Below are positions 44,093 through 53,234 of a stretch of DNA of 64,000 nt, piece by piece. Source of the stretch: Lentibacillus sp. Marseille-P4043 (GTDB lineage Bacteria; Bacillota; Bacilli; Bacillales; Amphibacillaceae); NCBI RefSeq assembly GCF_900258515.1, contig NZ_LT984884.1, forward strand, positions 2,267,353 through 2,331,352. The letters are read 5' to 3'. The notes beneath the pieces were generated by a model, which worked only from the letters and a program-made list of their open reading frames with translations, did no database searches and was not told the origin of the DNA. The translations under genes were made by a program, and so were the position numbers. Each line of letters starts with the position of its first letter. Position 1 is the first letter of the stretch.

Positions 44093-44635
44093 ATGATGAA
44101 TACGGAGATTAACTTTTTAACCAAACAGCCAAAGAAATATGTTGCTCCACTTGTATTAGTGATCGTGTTTGTAGTTTTAATGGTATGTATTGCTGCGGTG
44201 TTGTTATTTCAAAAGGATCAATATGCTGAGAAAATCGACAACCAACAAACAAAACGTGATCAGTTTGCAACCGCATTAAAGAAACATCATGAACAAGTAG
44301 CTGACGAACAACAGCTGCAGGAAATGGAGCAAAATAGTTCGACTATACAATCTGAATCGACACCAAATGTTGCGTTATATAGTCATATTCTTGGACTTTT
44401 ACCAAGTTCAAACCAGTTTATTCATTATGAAAATAAGGCTAACCAACTTGTTATCGAAGCAAAGTTTGCGACACTTGATGATACGGCGGCATATGTTTCG
44501 ACACTTTTGAAACAGACGTTTATCCAAGATACGCAATTGACAAATGTCCAAAAGGTTGAATCTGCCTATCAAGCAACGCTAACTACAACATTCGATAAGG
44601 AACTTTTAATAGAGGAGCTTGATAGCGATGAGTAA
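44093..44635 (+). CDS. pilN: PilN-like pilus assembly protein
   Basis: Bitopic membrane protein. The 180 residues begin with the PilN hallmark INFLTKQPKK, which binds the PilM groove in known systems, then one membrane segment (APLVLVIVFVVLMVCIAAVLLF), a coiled-coil stretch and a small C-terminal domain. GGGGAG ribosome site. Overlaps pilO by 8 bp. Confidence 0.87.
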   Translation: MMNTEINFLTKQPKKYVAPLVLVIVFVVLMVCIAAVLLFQKDQYAEKIDNQQTKRDQFATALKKHHEQVADEQQLQEMEQNSSTIQSESTPNVALYSHILGLLPSSNQFIHYENKANQLVIEAKFATLDDTAAYVSTLLKQTFIQDTQLTNVQKVESAYQATLTTTFDKELLIEELDSDE

Positions 44636-45164
44636 ACAGTGGTCAAAGCTTCATACGATTATTCTAATTGGACTTGTGTGTGCAGCCCTTATCATATATG
44701 GAATTACGTATTTAAATATTATTAGGCCAATGAAAGCTGATTTAGAGGCAGCAAAAAAAGAAGTGGCGATGTTTGAAAAGCAATATGAGAAAATAGCTGA
44801 CCAACCGACAGGTGATACTGTTGAAGGTAATCAAACAACAGAAGAACTAAAAATACCCTTTCAAAAAGAACCGGATAACCTGCTGAAAAACGTACAAATA
44901 ATGGCAGATGAAGCAAATGTCACCATTCAGTTGCTCCAGACGGTAGATACCTCGAATGAAGAGGGAAACCAATTACCGAGTGGTGTGGGAAGTACCACGT
45001 TTTCTTTAGAGGCAGAAAGTAATCAGCTAGATCAGATGAATGCATTTTTAACTGCTATAAAAGGTAGTAAACGATTGATTACAATTAATACCTTGAATTT
45101 AGATAAAAACGCGAATGGGGTTTATCTGATTGTTACGCTCACAACGTACTATGTAGAAGAATAG
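44628..45164 (+). CDS. pilO: PilO-like pilus assembly protein
   Basis: Bitopic partner of PilN. The 178 residues have one N-terminal membrane segment (LHTIILIGLVCAALIIYGITYL), then a coiled coil (MKADLEAAKKEVAMFEKQYEKIA) and a ferredoxin-like domain (TTFSLEAESNQLDQMNAFLTAIKGSKRLITINTLNLD). The ATG at 44628 follows GAGGAG. Last recognisable pilus gene; no PilP or PilQ, as expected without an outer membrane. Confidence 0.87.
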   Translation: MSKQWSKLHTIILIGLVCAALIIYGITYLNIIRPMKADLEAAKKEVAMFEKQYEKIADQPTGDTVEGNQTTEELKIPFQKEPDNLLKNVQIMADEANVTIQLLQTVDTSNEEGNQLPSGVGSTTFSLEAESNQLDQMNAFLTAIKGSKRLITINTLNLDKNANGVYLIVTLTTYYVEE

Positions 45165-45235
45165 ACGCTTATCCCGATAACGATACGCATGAAATAATTT
45201 CACCGATCATAAATTAAATTATGGAGGTGCTAATG

Positions 45236-45463
45236 ATGCGTCATTATGCTTTTTTACGTTTGCTATTAGCGTGTTTCTTTCTTTATTTTGCTTGGCCGCT
45301 CATACCACAAGCGACCACACAATTAGAGGGTGTTTTTTGGGGAGCTTGGCTTATTCTGTTTCTGCTTGTAATTGGTGCGAATCTTTCTACACTATTACGC
45401 ATGACCAAACCGCCAGTTATGGAACAGGAACGTGAACGACTTAGACAAACCCATAATCATTGA
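45236..45463 (+). CDS. Small two-span membrane protein of unknown function
   Basis: Not recognised. A 75-residue protein with two hydrophobic segments (YAFLRLLLACFFLYFAWPLI and GAWLILFLLVIGANLSTLL) and a charged C-terminus (QERERLRQTHNH). GGAGGTG is well placed for ATG at 45236 (ATG at 45233 is also possible). It lies 71 bp after pilO and may belong to the pilus operon or be an ordinary neighbour of ytoI. Confidence 0.7.
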   Translation: MRHYAFLRLLLACFFLYFAWPLIPQATTQLEGVFWGAWLILFLLVIGANLSTLLRMTKPPVMEQERERLRQTHNH

Positions 45464-45488
45464 GGTTACATCGAATCAACTGTATAAT
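45460..45488 (+). promoter_or_regulatory. Sigma-A promoter of ytoI
   Basis: TTGAGG (45460-45465), a 17-bp spacer and TATAAT (45483-45488), overlapping the stop codon of the small membrane protein gene. Confidence 0.75.
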
Positions 45489-45517
45489 AAAGTTAATTAT
45501 AAAGACTAGTACAGTTG
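45477..45517. promoter_or_regulatory. Inverted repeat over the ytoI promoter
   Basis: CAACTGTA (45477-45484) and TACAGTTG (45510-45517) are perfect inverted 8-mers flanking the -10 and start-site region. A natural candidate operator for autoregulation by YtoI, which has a helix-turn-helix. Confidence 0.5.
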
Positions 45518-45534
45518 AAAGTCGGTGAGCAAAG

Positions 45535-46842
45535 ATGGCAACAAAGCACGAACAGATATTACAACATATTTTATCACTAGGTATCGGGAATAAGATTTCG
45601 GTACGGCAGATTGCGAAAGATTTAAATGTAAGTGAGGGTACAGCTTACCGCGCCATTAAAGAAGCCGAAAATCAAGGGTTGGTCAGTACGATTGAACGTG
45701 TTGGCACAATTAGGATTGAGCGTAAGAAAAAGGAAAACTTTGAACGATTAACATTTGCCGAGGTTATTAACATCGTGGATGGACAAGTTTTGGGTGGTCG
45801 CGGAGGATTACACAAGACCTTAAATAAATTTGTTATAGGTGCGATGCAACTTGAGGCGATGATGCGTTATACAGAAGCAAATTCACTTTTAATTGTTGGA
45901 AATCGGGTTAAAGCACATGAATTAGCTTTAAATGAAGGTGCATCCGTGTTAATAACAGGCGGATTTGATACGGCCGATCATATTAAACACTTGGCAGATG
46001 AAAAGCAAATTCCAATCATGTCGACAAGTTATGATACGTTTACAGTTGCCGCAATGATTAACAGGGCCATATATGATCAGCTGATTAAAAAAGAAATTAT
46101 TTTTGTTGATGATATTTCGACACCGTATGATGAAGCTTTTTATCTGAATGAAAAAGATCCGCTAGAAAAATGGTATCAATTGAATGAGAAATCCACTCAT
46201 ACAAGATTCCCGGTAGTTGATGAAAAAAAACGTGTGGTTGGGATGGTAACTTCGAGGGATATCATAGGTAAGGATCAGAAAATGGCAATGGAAAAAGTGA
46301 TGACAAAGAACCCTTTAGTCGTTCAAGCTAAAACGTCATTAGCTTATGTAGCGCATATGATGGTCTGGGAAGGGATTGAGGTTGTTCCTATTGTTGATCA
46401 AGCGTATGAATTACAAGGACTTGTTTCTCGTCAAGATGTGTTAAAGGCACTGCAACAAATCCAACGCCAGCCACAAGTGGGGGAAACAATTGATGATATT
46501 GTTTCGTCAAATATTTATGCACTTGAAGAAGATCAGACTGTTTTCCAAACGGAAGTAACACCGCAAATGACCAATCAGCTGGGAACATTATCAAATGGAG
46601 TATTTACATCACTAGTGACTGAAGCAAGCAGCCGGTTGCTATTACAGGCTAAAAAAGGTGACCTCGTTGTAGAAAATATAACAGTATACTTTATTAAACC
46701 GGTCCAGATTGATAGTAAATTAATCATTAAACCGAAACTATTAGATATCGGAAGAATTTACGCTAAAATCGATGTAGAAGTCTTTCAAGAACGGAAATTA
46801 GTTGGAAAAGGGTTGTTAATGGCACAATTAATTGATCGATAA
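45535..46842 (+). CDS. ytoI: YtoI, HTH-DRTGG-CBS-hotdog regulatory protein
   Basis: Likely ligand-responsive transcription regulator. In 435 residues: winged HTH (KISVRQIAKDLNVSEGTAYRAIKEAENQGLVS, about 20-52), DRTGG domain (about 70-180), two CBS domains (about 195-310; MEKVMTKNPLVVQAKTSLAYVAHMM), and a thioesterase-like hotdog fold at the C-terminus (about 330-430). Length fits B. subtilis YtoI. The CBS pair suggests nucleotide sensing. Function is unknown. Confidence 0.92.
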   Translation: MATKHEQILQHILSLGIGNKISVRQIAKDLNVSEGTAYRAIKEAENQGLVSTIERVGTIRIERKKKENFERLTFAEVINIVDGQVLGGRGGLHKTLNKFVIGAMQLEAMMRYTEANSLLIVGNRVKAHELALNEGASVLITGGFDTADHIKHLADEKQIPIMSTSYDTFTVAAMINRAIYDQLIKKEIIFVDDISTPYDEAFYLNEKDPLEKWYQLNEKSTHTRFPVVDEKKRVVGMVTSRDIIGKDQKMAMEKVMTKNPLVVQAKTSLAYVAHMMVWEGIEVVPIVDQAYELQGLVSRQDVLKALQQIQRQPQVGETIDDIVSSNIYALEEDQTVFQTEVTPQMTNQLGTLSNGVFTSLVTEASSRLLLQAKKGDLVVENITVYFIKPVQIDSKLIIKPKLLDIGRIYAKIDVEVFQERKLVGKGLLMAQLIDR

Positions 46843-46892
46843 AAACGTAGATGTTCTAAGTGTCGGAGGCGGATATGTCAAAACAAATGAAA

Positions 46893-46918
46893 AGCTGACT
46901 ATCCTAAGGTAGTCAGCT
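46893..46918. terminator. Shared terminator of ytoI and ytpI
   Basis: AGCTGACTA (46893-46901) pairs with TAGTCAGCT (46910-46918), between convergent genes and overlapping the ytpI stop. Confidence 0.85.
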
Positions 46919-47216
46919 ATTTCTCTGCCGGATTTAAACGTCTCCACTCTTTTCGGTAGTGCTTTGTTTCCTTAAAGCCCAGGTTAAACTGCATACCGCC
47001 GAGAATCACAAAGACAATTCCAATAAATAATGATAGTTTTGTTTGATAATATAAATATTGGTTAATGCCAAAAAACAATACAAAAACACCAAGACATATT
47101 CGTGATTTAGCGTTAAAATAGCTTTGTGTTAATTTGTCTTTGCTTCTCAATATAGATACTTTATAGTAAATATATAGAACAAGTGCCAGAACAATTATAA
47201 TCGGGAATATTACCAT
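46917..47216 (-). CDS. ytpI: YtpI family membrane protein
   Basis: Small protein of about 99 residues with three hydrophobic segments (IIIVLALVLYIYY, GVFVLFFGINQYLY, LFIGIVFVILGGMQF). IYYKV and SRICLGVFVLFFGINQ fit the YtpI family. The ATG at 47216 has GGAG 9 bp upstream; a longer start at 47243 is less likely. Function unknown. Confidence 0.85.
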   Translation of the reverse strand: MVIFPIIIVLALVLYIYYKVSILRSKDKLTQSYFNAKSRICLGVFVLFFGINQYLYYQTKLSLFIGIVFVILGGMQFNLGFKETKHYRKEWRRLNPAEK

Positions 47217-47332
47217 AAACACTCTCTCCTGTAACAGATTCATGTGAAAATAAAATGATTCACTACCTATTGTAGCTTGTTTTAACCAATTAATCTAGAA
47301 GAAACCACTATTTGATAGTTAGGAGAAATAAA

Positions 47333-48277
47333 ATGAACTTCGATAAAATTATCCAAGCAATTCATAAATTTGAAACAATTATTATCCATCGTCATGTTCG
47401 TCCAGATCCGGATGCATATGGCTCACAGGTGGGTTTAAGTGAACTAATTAAACAGACATTTCCAATGAAAAAAGTGTATGTGGTTGGCGAAGAGGATCCT
47501 TCCTTACATTTTCTAGCACGCATGGATACAATCGATGACAGCGTATATAATGGAGCTCTCGTAATTGTATGTGATACGGCTAATGCAGCCCGTATCGATG
47601 ATGACCGTTATGACATGGGGGATATGCTGATTAAAATTGATCACCATCCCAATGTTGATATGTATGGGGACATGATGTGGGTGGATACACAAGCAAGCTC
47701 AACGAGTGAAATAATTTATGATTTATATTTATATGCAAAAGAAAAAGGGTTTCACATGAACGACGAGGCGGCAAGGCTAATTTATGGTGGGATCGTTGGA
47801 GATACAGGCAGATTTTTATTTCCGAGTACAACGAAAAAAACCTTTCAATATGCGGCAGAACTTGTGACATATAATTTTGATCGTACGAGTCTATACGATG
47901 GTATCTATCAGATCAACGATAATATCGCTAGGTTAAGAGGCTATATTTTACAAAACTTTACCCTTACTGAATCAGGGATGAGTACAATTAAACTAACAAA
48001 AGGTTTATTGAATAAATATAATATCGAACCGATGGAGACAGGGCAGTTAGTCGGGGTGTTAGGTGATGTTGACGGAATTAAAGCTTGGGTCATTTTTATT
48101 GAAGAAGATGATCAAATTCGTGTAAGACTGAGATCTAAAGGCCCTGTAATTAACACAATAGCAGCAAAATACGATGGTGGCGGACATCCAATGGCAGCGG
48201 GAGCATCTGTATTAACCTGGGAAGATACTGAACAGGTTGTGCGAGACCTTGATGAGGTGTGTAAGTCATACAAGTAA
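47333..48277 (+). CDS. nrnA: NrnA, nanoRNase and pAp phosphatase (DHH family)
   Basis: Degrades 2-5-nt RNAs and 3'-phosphoadenosine 5'-phosphate. The 314 residues match B. subtilis NrnA/YtqI (313). DHH motifs: IIIHRHVRPDPDAYGSQVGL, IVCDTANAARID, LIKIDHHPNVD, YGGIVGDTGRF, and the DHHA1 signature KYDGGGHPMAAGAS. NrnA also clears pGpG, linking it loosely to c-di-GMP turnover. TTAGGAGAA is the ribosome site for ATG 47333. Confidence 0.96.
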   Translation: MNFDKIIQAIHKFETIIIHRHVRPDPDAYGSQVGLSELIKQTFPMKKVYVVGEEDPSLHFLARMDTIDDSVYNGALVIVCDTANAARIDDDRYDMGDMLIKIDHHPNVDMYGDMMWVDTQASSTSEIIYDLYLYAKEKGFHMNDEAARLIYGGIVGDTGRFLFPSTTKKTFQYAAELVTYNFDRTSLYDGIYQINDNIARLRGYILQNFTLTESGMSTIKLTKGLLNKYNIEPMETGQLVGVLGDVDGIKAWVIFIEEDDQIRVRLRSKGPVINTIAAKYDGGGHPMAAGASVLTWEDTEQVVRDLDEVCKSYK

Positions 48278-48332
48278 CGTGAAAACAGTTCAAGCAGATT
48301 TTGTGGCTTGTCACTATAGGATAAAAAAACGG

Positions 48333-48366
48333 AAGTGCTGATATATGTAAAAATCAGCACTTTTCT
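48333..48366 (+). terminator. Terminator after nrnA
   Basis: AAGTGCTGAT (48333-48342) pairs with ATCAGCACTT (48353-48362), then a T-rich tail. Confidence 0.85.
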
Positions 48367-48379
48367 GCTATGTGTATAC

Positions 48380-48577
48380 TTAACTGCTAATTTGTTCGTG
48401 AAGTGGAATGAACCAGCATCCAGTGTTTGTTTGATCACAATGTACGTGTAAATCAAGTTTCATAATATCGCGTTTTATTAACCGGATAAGTTCATCTGAC
48501 TCAGCGTATGCCGTTTGCCCAGATTTTAATTGTTTGATCTTTTCATCTCTAATTTGCCTTTGTGGCATGATTAACAT
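48380..48577 (-). CDS. Small hydrophilic protein of unknown function
   Basis: Not recognised. A 65-residue frame with GGGAG 8 bp before its ATG. Sequence is charged and helical at first (QRQIRDEKIKQLKSGQTAYAESDELIRLIKRDI), then has two Cys and two His (LHVHCDQTNTGCWFIPLHEQ). The pattern suggests a folded mini-protein, possibly metal-binding. The preceding 256 bp up to ytrI hold no convincing gene. Confidence 0.68.
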   Translation of the reverse strand: MLIMPQRQIRDEKIKQLKSGQTAYAESDELIRLIKRDIMKLDLHVHCDQTNTGCWFIPLHEQISS

Positions 48578-48833
48578 ATAAACCGCTCCCTTCCAGAATG
48601 TTCGATGTATAAGTCATGACGAAATGAAACGACACAACCCGTGAATGTGGGATAAAAATAGTGTATGAAAGTTGATCTTATAGTGTGTTTAAAAAGTCCC
48701 AAATTAGAAGCAAGCCAACGAAGTGTTTTACCGTTATCATTTGGTGCCTTTTTGAACAATCTCTTATTATAGATTAAGTTTAACGAAAATAATTTAATTC
48801 CACCACAGATTTTTAGAAAATTTCATAAAATGT

Positions 48834-49343
48834 TCATGTTTGGCTGGAAATTTTACCCTCTACTTCAATTTTAACCGTTTGCGCAAATGCTAACTTTTTT
48901 ACTTCAAAAAAATACGTAAAATCGTCAATTGGAAATTCTTTATTCTCAATGGTAGCGGTTAAAAGTTTGTCACTTTCTGCGATAATACTGACATCCTGGC
49001 CAATTATATCTTCAATTTCTTCCTTGATCATTTCTTCTAATTGATGGGTTACCAATCGATCTAAATCTAGTTCTTTTGGATTCGTAACGGTTATTTCAAT
49101 TGAATCTATCGTTAATTTTTCTTTGGATTTCTCATTTAAATCCTGTTTATCTTTCTTTAGTGCTTCGTTATAATTTTTTAATTCGGTTACTTCCGACTGT
49201 AGATCAAGGTTTTTTTCAAGCAACCGTTCATACATAGAATTGTACATATATGCAAACATACAATAAGCAACAACCGCCCCTATCATCGCACCAACGAAAA
49301 AACGCTGCCAGCTTGCTCTTTTATGGTATGGTGGGATATGCAT
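48834..49343 (-). CDS. ytrI: Sporulation membrane protein YtrI
   Basis: Needed for efficient sporulation in B. subtilis. The 169 residues have one membrane segment (FFVGAMIGAVVAYCMFAYMY), then a coiled coil (NLDLQSEVTELKNYNEALKKDKQDLNEKS) and a small domain. TAATG overlap with ytrH shows coupling; the pair shares a sigma-E-type promoter. Confidence 0.92.
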   Translation of the reverse strand: MHIPPYHKRASWQRFFVGAMIGAVVAYCMFAYMYNSMYERLLEKNLDLQSEVTELKNYNEALKKDKQDLNEKSKEKLTIDSIEITVTNPKELDLDRLVTHQLEEMIKEEIEDIIGQDVSIIAESDKLLTATIENKEFPIDDFTYFFEVKKLAFAQTVKIEVEGKISSQT

Positions 49344-49675
49344 TAGGTAACATCCTCCTGAATAAGCCAGCCAATTAGGATAATTGCTGATTTTACGCCG
49401 CCCATTGCCGATAAAATTAATAATATTTGCTTGAAAACATCGATTGGTTGTCCATCTAAGAGTCCTTTTTCGAAATTAGCAATTGCATCGAATGTTCCTC
49501 CGATTGCTGCAACGATGGCCCAGATACGTAACCCCTTAGCAATTCTGCTCATAGCTGGTAACGGGGCATCACCTGTTGCAAAAGAACCAATGCTTCCAAT
49601 AATTGATCCACCAATAATGACACCAAAGGCAATAAAAAAACAATGTATGAATGATGCAACAAACCGTTCTTCCAT
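49343..49675 (-). CDS. ytrH: Sporulation membrane protein YtrH
   Basis: A 110-residue membrane protein with three hydrophobic segments (HCFFIAFGVIIGGSIIGSIGSFA, LRIWAIVAAIGGTFDAI, ILLILSAMGGVKSAIILIGWLI), matching YtrH, which is made in the mother cell and supports sporulation. GGGGAGAG ribosome site. First gene of ytrHI. Confidence 0.94.
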   Translation of the reverse strand: MEERFVASFIHCFFIAFGVIIGGSIIGSIGSFATGDAPLPAMSRIAKGLRIWAIVAAIGGTFDAIANFEKGLLDGQPIDVFKQILLILSAMGGVKSAIILIGWLIQEDVT

Positions 49676-49707
49676 CCTAACGCTCTCCCCTTAGGCATAC
49701 TTCCTTC

Positions 49708-49736
49708 ATTGTATGCGCTACAAGGACAAGATATGT
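49708..49736 (-). promoter_or_regulatory. Sigma-E-type promoter of ytrHI
   Basis: On the minus strand, ACATATC (49736-49730), 14-bp spacer, CATACAAT (49715-49708). The -10 fits the mother-cell sigma-E consensus cATAcaNT exactly. Confidence 0.82.
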
Positions 49737-49780
49737 TTCTAGTATGATAGTTCGTACATGCATCCCATTCTTATGTTAGC

Positions 49781-49786
49781 TATAAT
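49781..49786 (+). promoter_or_regulatory. Candidate -10 element of dnaE
   Basis: TATAAT 27 bp before the dnaE start; -35 not clear. Confidence 0.4.
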
Positions 49787-49812
49787 AAGAAGTAGAAAAG
49801 GCGGGATATTAT

Positions 49813-52800
49813 ATGTCATCATTTACCCATTTGCAGGTGAGAAGTGGATACAGCTTAATGAATAGCACCATAACCATTGACAAATTAGTGGAAAAAGCTA
49901 AAGATTTGGGTTTTCAAGCACTTGCTTTGACGGATGAGCAAGTTTTGTACGGGGCTATCTCATTTTATCAAGCATGCAAAGAACAGGGAATAAAACCGAT
50001 TATCGGTATGATTGTAAATGTGAAAACTGCAGACGGGGCAATAGACACTTGTATCCTATTGGCAAAAAATAACCAAGGATATCAGAAGCTTGTATCGTTA
50101 TCCACTTATCTTCAAACGAATCACTATGATGCCATTGAGAAAGAAAACTTGATTAACTTTACAACAGGAGTTATCGGTATTTTACCAACATCACAAAATT
50201 CGATATCGTCAATATTACAACAGGAAACACTGGAAAAAACGAAAGAATACATTGACACATGGAGCGCTTCCTTTGATAGTGATGATTTTTACTTGGGTGT
50301 TGAGAAACATGGGCTAGTAAGTGAAAAAGTGGACTTCACTTCACTTAAGAAACTTCATGCTACCTATCAAATTCCCGTTGTAGCCATTAACGATGTTCGT
50401 TATCTGAATGAGACTGATGATATTGCTTATGACTGCTTACAAGCAATGAAGAATGGGAAAGAATGGCCATTAAGGATGACCAATCCTGCCATGAAGCAGC
50501 ATCATTTACGATCCGAATCAGAAATGACGGCATTGTTTCAAGCGTGGCCGGAAGTAGTATATATGACGGAACAAATTTGTGGAAAGTGTACGGTAACATT
50601 TGATTTAGGAGCGCGTATGCTTCCTTCGTTTCCGATTCCTGAACAGTTGGATGCCCATACCTATTTAGCAAAGGTATGTTGGAATAAGGTGGAACAGAGA
50701 TATGATACGGTAACAAGTGAAATTTACGACCGTTTGCAATATGAATTGGCTGTTATAAAATCCATGCAGTTTAGCGATTATTTTCTTATTGTCTGGGACT
50801 TTGTTGCTTATGCAAAAGCGAACCATATTATGGTCGGGCCTGGGCGAGGATCTGCAGCGGGCTCGCTCGTTGCCTATGTTCTAGGAATAACGGATGTGGA
50901 TCCAATTAAATATAATTTATTATTTGAGCGATTCCTGAACCCAGAACGAATTACAATGCCGGATATTGATATTGATTTCTCCGATCATCGACGGGATGAG
51001 GTAATTGAATATGTGCGAAATAAATATGGAGCTGATCATGTAGCGCAAATTATTACGTTCGGCACATTTGCAGCCCGTTCCGTAGTAAGGGAATTGATTA
51101 AAACAATTGGAATCGATAAACAGGATGCACAATTCATTTTACGGGAAATTCCTGTCCAGGCAAAAAAAACACTTGTAGAATATGTACATGAATCAGAAGA
51201 CTTAAAGCAATATATTAAACAATCAGAGAAATTAAAGGCGTTATTTAAGATAGCAACTATATTAGAAGGTCTACCACGGCATATTTCCACACATGCAGCT
51301 GGTGTCGTAATTAGTGAGAAACCGTTTGAGGAACATGTGCCACTAACAGTCGGAGCGAATGATATCTATTTAACACAGTTTTCAATGAATCATTTGGAAA
51401 CAATTGGCTTATTAAAAATGGACTTCTTAGGGTTGCGCAACTTAACCCTATTGGAACGAATAGTTCAAACCATTTATTATAGAACAAAGAAAGTAGTTGA
51501 TTTAAATCAGCTCCCAGAAAATGATGCAAAGACTTTTTCTCTATTACAAAAAGGAAAAACAAATGGGATATTTCAATTAGAATCACAAGGCATGAAACAG
51601 GTTCTGACAAGATTAAGACCAACAGCATTCGAGGATATTGTTGCTGTTAATGCACTGTATCGCCCAGGGCCAATGGAATATATTTCAACTTATATTGCCC
51701 GTAAGCATAAACAGGAGAAAATTATTTATCCGCATCCAGACTTAGCATCAATCTTGGAAAAAACATATGGCGTTCTAGTTTACCAAGAACAAATTATGCA
51801 AATCGCACACAAAATTGCTGGGTTTTCATTGGGAGAGGCTGATATTTTACGACGTGCTGTCAGTAAAAAGCAGCAGGGAGTAATGGATGAACAGAAGGCA
51901 ACGTTTATTAAGGGATGCCTGGCGAATGGTTATAATCAGACGGTTGCCGAAGAGATTTTTGCGTGGATTGTCAAATTTTCCAATTATGGATTCAACCGGA
52001 GTCATGCCGTTGCCTATAGTATGATTACGTACCAGCTGGCATATTTAAAAGCACATTATCCAGCTAGCTTTTTTACACAAATTTTGAATGCCGTAGTTAA
52101 TCAACAGGAAAAAGTACACATTTATATGAAGGAAGCTAAAGTATTTGATTTATCTGTATTACCACCGTCAATTAACAAAAGCTTTGGAATGTTTTCCGTT
52201 GATGGTAAAAACATTCGCATGGGACTATTATCGATAAAAGGTATCGGAAATCAGGTTGTTAATGAAATAGCTCATGCTCGAAAACAAGGACCATTTAAAA
52301 ATCTATTTGACTTTTGTATGCGTGTCTCTTTAAGTATTGTAAACCGCCAAGTATTGGAAGTGTTGATTCTATCAGGAGCCTTTGACGAGATATATAAGAA
52401 TAGAGCAAGCATGCTGGCATCAATCGACCAAGCGATGGAGCAAGGCGATCTGTTTCGGGAGTTTAATGATGAAGCATCATTATTCCAAGATAAGCTCGAG
52501 CTTGAAGCAACTTATATTAAAATGGAAGACCTTGATATAATGGAGAAATTAGCTAATGAAAAAGAATTATTAGGTGTTTATGTTTCCAGTCACCCCTTAG
52601 CAACCTATCGCAAAGCACTTGTTTACTACGGTTATGTTCCAATGAGTAGGGCACAACAGTTGATTGGCAAGCGAAAGATCAAGAGTGCGGTCATTGTTCA
52701 ATCTAGTAAGACAATCCGTACAAAACGTGGCGATCCGATGGCATTTTTAACAATTAGTGATGAAACAGGGGATATGGAAGCAGTAGTATTCCCTGATGTC

Positions 52801-53172
52801 TTTCGATCAATTAGAGCGTTGCTTGAGCAGGAAAAACTTATTTTTATAACGGGGAAAATAGAATCAAGAAATAATCGAGTGCAATGGATTGTTCAGGAAG
52901 CATACCCATTCGAAGAGGTGAAAATAACAGAAGAACAGCATGAACGACTATTCATTAAACTCAGTGAACAAAATAGTGAAGAAGCATTACGTAATGTAAA
53001 AGAAACTGCTAATTTATTCCCAGGAAGTACGCCGATAATTATTTATACACTGGAAACGAAAAAAACGTATCAATTAGCAAGTATGTACGACATTAATCCG
53101 GTTAATGAATGTATTTATAAATTACGAGACTATTTTGGTCAAGAAAATGTAGCGCTGGATAAACAAAAATAA
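49813..53172 (+). CDS. dnaE: DNA polymerase III alpha subunit, DnaE type
   Basis: Replicative polymerase used in Firmicutes for primer extension alongside PolC, and in repair. The 1119 residues match B. subtilis DnaE (1115). N-terminal PHP domain (FTHLQVRSGYSLMNSTITIDKL); polymerase active site MVGPGRGSAAGSLVAY and MPDIDIDFSDHRRDEVIEYV with the catalytic Asp pair; finger region QLESQGMKQVLTRLRP and YRPGPMEYI; helix-hairpin-helix (SIKGIGNQVVNEI) near 800; C-terminal OB fold (FLTISDETGDMEAVVFPDVF). GGCGGGAT ribosome site. Confidence 0.97.
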   Translation: MSSFTHLQVRSGYSLMNSTITIDKLVEKAKDLGFQALALTDEQVLYGAISFYQACKEQGIKPIIGMIVNVKTADGAIDTCILLAKNNQGYQKLVSLSTYLQTNHYDAIEKENLINFTTGVIGILPTSQNSISSILQQETLEKTKEYIDTWSASFDSDDFYLGVEKHGLVSEKVDFTSLKKLHATYQIPVVAINDVRYLNETDDIAYDCLQAMKNGKEWPLRMTNPAMKQHHLRSESEMTALFQAWPEVVYMTEQICGKCTVTFDLGARMLPSFPIPEQLDAHTYLAKVCWNKVEQRYDTVTSEIYDRLQYELAVIKSMQFSDYFLIVWDFVAYAKANHIMVGPGRGSAAGSLVAYVLGITDVDPIKYNLLFERFLNPERITMPDIDIDFSDHRRDEVIEYVRNKYGADHVAQIITFGTFAARSVVRELIKTIGIDKQDAQFILREIPVQAKKTLVEYVHESEDLKQYIKQSEKLKALFKIATILEGLPRHISTHAAGVVISEKPFEEHVPLTVGANDIYLTQFSMNHLETIGLLKMDFLGLRNLTLLERIVQTIYYRTKKVVDLNQLPENDAKTFSLLQKGKTNGIFQLESQGMKQVLTRLRPTAFEDIVAVNALYRPGPMEYISTYIARKHKQEKIIYPHPDLASILEKTYGVLVYQEQIMQIAHKIAGFSLGEADILRRAVSKKQQGVMDEQKATFIKGCLANGYNQTVAEEIFAWIVKFSNYGFNRSHAVAYSMITYQLAYLKAHYPASFFTQILNAVVNQQEKVHIYMKEAKVFDLSVLPPSINKSFGMFSVDGKNIRMGLLSIKGIGNQVVNEIAHARKQGPFKNLFDFCMRVSLSIVNRQVLEVLILSGAFDEIYKNRASMLASIDQAMEQGDLFREFNDEASLFQDKLELEATYIKMEDLDIMEKLANEKELLGVYVSSHPLATYRKALVYYGYVPMSRAQQLIGKRKIKSAVIVQSSKTIRTKRGDPMAFLTISDETGDMEAVVFPDVFRSIRALLEQEKLIFITGKIESRNNRVQWIVQEAYPFEEVKITEEQHERLFIKLSEQNSEEALRNVKETANLFPGSTPIIIYTLETKKTYQLASMYDINPVNECIYKLRDYFGQENVALDKQK

Positions 53173-53194
53173 GTTGTTCGTCCATATACAATAC

Positions 53195-53222
53195 TTTACA
53201 CAGCTATGGCATCTGTTATAAT
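53195..53222 (+). promoter_or_regulatory. Sigma-A promoter of the malic enzyme operon
   Basis: TTTACA (53195-53200), 16-bp spacer, TATAAT (53217-53222). Confidence 0.75.
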
Positions 53223-53234
53223 GAAATAATCAAG

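Noticed and set aside
48571..48759. 62-codon minus-strand frame starting with TTG
   Set aside because: Poor ribosome site, no recognisable features, and it overlaps the start of the better supported 65-residue gene.
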